Positions 55,819 to 57,978 of a stretch of 57,978 nucleotides of DNA are shown here, one piece after another; within the stretch, counting starts at the first letter, position 1, and each line of letters starts with the position of its first letter. The notes below the pieces were generated by a model that was given only the letters and a program-made list of their open reading frames with translations, ran no database searches and was not told the origin of the DNA. A program made the translations under genes and the position numbers. Source of the DNA: a virus; the IMG/VR virus record IMGVR_UViG_3300025832_000009, positions 1-57,978 of that record, one strand, 5' to 3'.

Positions 55819-57978
55819 GTTGTTAGTTTTATTAGTTCCGCATCCGATAGTGCTTTTGTGTAAACTTGTAGGTCTTTTGTGTTTCCAAAGAAAGGGAAGG
55901 TACCGTTTCCACTATTAAAATCTATGTTATTAATTGTATTTGCTGCAAGTACATTTCCAGAATTATCAACCCCAACTTCCACTCCATCAACCCATAATGC
56001 AAAATCATTTAGAGAGTACTTAAAAGCAATTTTATGAGAATTTGTTATGGTTGTTGCAAAGGCAATGCTGCATTGTGCTACACCACCAATTTGATACCTT
56101 GCAACAATTACCCCACTTGCCTCATACCTTAAAACAACAGCATCTAATGAAGTTCCGCCGTTTAGTGTTATAAATCTTCTTGCATTATCTACTTCAACCA
56201 AAGCTGCTATCTCTGCATACAATACCCCTTCCTCACTGTTTATCTCTGGTGTTGCGTTTATACAAGTTTCTTGGTTACGTGTAACTGTAGTTCCCGATGT
56301 TGGGATATACGATGTTGCGTAGGATTGTTGTTCAAGCATTGCACCCCAAATGTAAACGCCTTTTGTAATATCTCCCGTTGTTGAATTGGCTGCACCATCG
56401 CTTGTGAGCAATTCAACAAAGTTGCCTCCCGCTAAAGTTGATGCACCAGTAACGATACAACGATACCAGCCATTGCCGAAATCTTCAATGTCTGCCGTTC
56501 CTAAAACCGCATTTGCCGTTCCAGCAGTCAAATTAAACCAAGCCCTTCCGCCCCATTTATTTGAATTTTGAGTATCAACATACAAGTCTCTTCCGTTTGA
56601 TTTCGCAAAAATACTAAAGGTATAATCGCTTGAGCCGTCAAATGTTACTGATGTAATTAACTTGTGTTGACCCGTTGTAGCCGCCTCTAAAAAAGATGTT
56701 GCGTTTGTTAGCCCTTCGGGACTTGTTGTGGCGTTTGCTTCATCCGTTGAATTGCTATTGGAATAGCCTCCAAAATCCTCTGAATAAGTTATTAAATTCG
56801 TACTCTGCGGTTCTAGTAAAAATGCCTCTGCTCCCGTTGAGTAATCTAATCTGGGAGTGTTAGTTGCAGTTATGTATTCTTTTACAGATACGCTGTCTAT
56901 TGAGCCAGTTGAACCAGAAAGACCTAAGGGTGTTACTTGGTAGCTTGAAGATGTAACTGTTCTGTAAAAAACATTTTCCCCTACATTTAAACCATAAGCA
57001 ATAACACCATTATTATCATATAATCTAAAACCCGATGATTTAGAAATAACATTTACTACAACTTTATAAGTTTTTCCCGGTGTTACGGACATAGCAGTTG
57101 AGCCAAGACCAGAACTACCACCATACCTTACATCAAGTGTAGCAATACCGCCACTAATAGACCAACCCGGGCCTTTTAACCAATCAGTATCGCTACTGAA
57201 ATTTCCATTAGTAACCAACTCTGGTCCTAGTTCATTAGTACTTTGTATTAACCCTTGAGCATCTACGTATGTAGCCTCCGAGCCTCTAGCAAATGTGAAA
57301 TCAGTTGCTATCGTATCAAAGTCTAAAGCAAACGTTGGATCAGTTGGTGTTGGGTATGTAAGGTCAGCAAGTTCTTGGTCGCTTAAAGCCTCTTTCCAAA
57401 CTGCAAGTGCTTTTGTTTTGCCGTAGAAAGCTCCCGCTGTTGTATTTATTTCACTAAAAGATAATTTTGTAATTGTATCGGCAGACCATACCGAGCCACT
57501 TGTATCGGTTGAAACAAGAACACCATTAAGATATATTTTAAAATTATTTTCTTTATAACTAAAGGCTATTTTATTAAAGTCTGTTACATCGCTAACTGCA
57601 TTACTTACATCTATTTGTGATACTCCTCCAACCCTTAAAAATGTTCTTATATTATTTGTGCTACCATTAGAAAATAAAATTGATGCTCTATTGTTATATG
57701 TTCCATCACTTATGGTAATATATTGAGATACATTTGCAGTTTGATTTAAAGCCGCTATCTCTGCATATAAAACACCCTCTGTGCTATTTATACTTGCTAA
57801 ACTACCGCCATTGTTGCATACGTCTTGGTTACGTGTTACTGTTGTTCCCGATGTGGGTATGTAACTAGTACCCGTTCCAAGTTCAACTTGTGCGCCAAAT
57901 ATGTAAACACCAGATGTTCCATCCCCTGTATATGAAAAACTATCTGCATCATTTATAAGATAAACTGAGCAACGATTA
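55815..57978 (-). CDS. LamG-type modular tail appendage protein, C-terminal part (cut by window edge)
   Basis: The frame is open from the right edge to a stop at 55815, about 720 residues. It contains two copies of a module: SGVYIFGAQVELGTGTSYIP then TSGTTVTRNQDVC, a LamG/concanavalin-like domain (EGVLYAEIAALNQ), FARGSEATYVDAQGL, then GPELVTNGNFSSDTDW (carbohydrate-binding type), and again VYIWGAMLEQQSYATSYIPT with a second LamG-like domain. It would bind host surface glycans. An in-frame TTG at 57218 is not a likely start. The N-terminal head is probably at 1-194. Confidence 0.85.
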   Translation of the reverse strand, partial: NRCSVYLINDADSFSYTGDGTSGVYIFGAQVELGTGTSYIPTSGTTVTRNQDVCNNGGSLASINSTEGVLYAEIAALNQTANVSQYITISDGTYNNRASILFSNGSTNNIRTFLRVGGVSQIDVSNAVSDVTDFNKIAFSYKENNFKIYLNGVLVSTDTSGSVWSADTITKLSFSEINTTAGAFYGKTKALAVWKEALSDQELADLTYPTPTDPTFALDFDTIATDFTFARGSEATYVDAQGLIQSTNELGPELVTNGNFSSDTDWLKGPGWSISGGIATLDVRYGGSSGLGSTAMSVTPGKTYKVVVNVISKSSGFRLYDNNGVIAYGLNVGENVFYRTVTSSSYQVTPLGLSGSTGSIDSVSVKEYITATNTPRLDYSTGAEAFLLEPQSTNLITYSEDFGGYSNSNSTDEANATTSPEGLTNATSFLEAATTGQHKLITSVTFDGSSDYTFSIFAKSNGRDLYVDTQNSNKWGGRAWFNLTAGTANAVLGTADIEDFGNGWYRCIVTGASTLAGGNFVELLTSDGAANSTTGDITKGVYIWGAMLEQQSYATSYIPTSGTTVTRNQETCINATPEINSEEGVLYAEIAALVEVDNARRFITLNGGTSLDAVVLRYEASGVIVARYQIGGVAQCSIAFATTITNSHKIAFKYSLNDFALWVDGVEVGVDNSGNVLAANTINNIDFNSGNGTFPFFGNTKDLQVYTKALSDAELIKLTT

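Noticed and set aside
1-57978. tRNA genes, integrase, lysogeny repressor, RNA polymerase
   Set aside because: I looked for tRNA T-arm strings in the gene-free stretches and for family motifs in the proteins and found none I could support by eye. tRNAscan-SE and profile searches would be decisive.

Overview
The window reads as a nearly complete genome of a virulent, probably short-tailed (podovirus-like) phage of Bacteroidota, most likely a marine Flavobacteriia host. The evidence is: (i) AT-rich DNA with A/T-rich start-codon leaders instead of Shine-Dalgarno sites; (ii) repeated TAnnTTTG boxes, the -7 element of Bacteroidota housekeeping promoters, just upstream of gene starts; (iii) a terminase, portal, scaffold, HK97-type capsid and T7 gp12-like stabilization-protein module of the kind found in flavophages and crAss-like phages; (iv) no sheath, tape measure, integrase or lysogeny repressor that I can recognise.

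Layout. Positions 1-5432 (nearly all minus strand) hold the start of a tail appendage gene, a spike protein, a run of very small basic late proteins, one plus-strand winged-helix-like gene, and a chaperonin operon in the order groEL, 46-aa ORF, groES. Positions 5433-5999 are a divergent non-coding control region with 10-bp iterons. Positions 6000-24930 (plus strand) are the early/middle block: one basic protein, a 600-nt gene-free stretch with many possible helices, about twenty small early genes, a second structured leader, a C5-cytosine methyltransferase with a gp88-like protein, then replication and recombination (Sak-type annealing protein, RecE-like exonuclease, SSB-like protein, VirE-N primase-helicase, SNF2-like helicase, two PD-(D/E)XK nucleases, two DnaA-domain-IV-like proteins, a metallophosphoesterase). 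No DNA or RNA polymerase is recognisable. Positions 24927-57978 (minus strand) are the late block, transcribed right to left: appendage gene, small virion protein, membrane protein, M15 peptidase, holin, two tail proteins, a three-hairpin RNA element with its own terminator, terminase, portal, scaffold, capsid, tail proteins and three internal-virion-type proteins including one of 2500 aa.

The appendage gene is cut by both window ends. Its two pieces join in frame if the sequence is circular, but one module seems to be missing, so the contig probably broke inside a repetitive gene. Transcription would then run 5432 to 1, wrap, and continue 57978 to 24927 as one late block.

Most unusual features: a 39-bp element (34 identities) shared by the groEL control region and the start of the primase-helicase gene, with extra AGCAT boxes at both places; a circularly permuted three-arm RNA element at 52742-52820; a conserved-looking small phage gene overprinted out of frame inside the 2500-aa gene; the large candidate RNA at 6481-7060; and a GroES-like protein beside the terminase in addition to the groEL-linked one.
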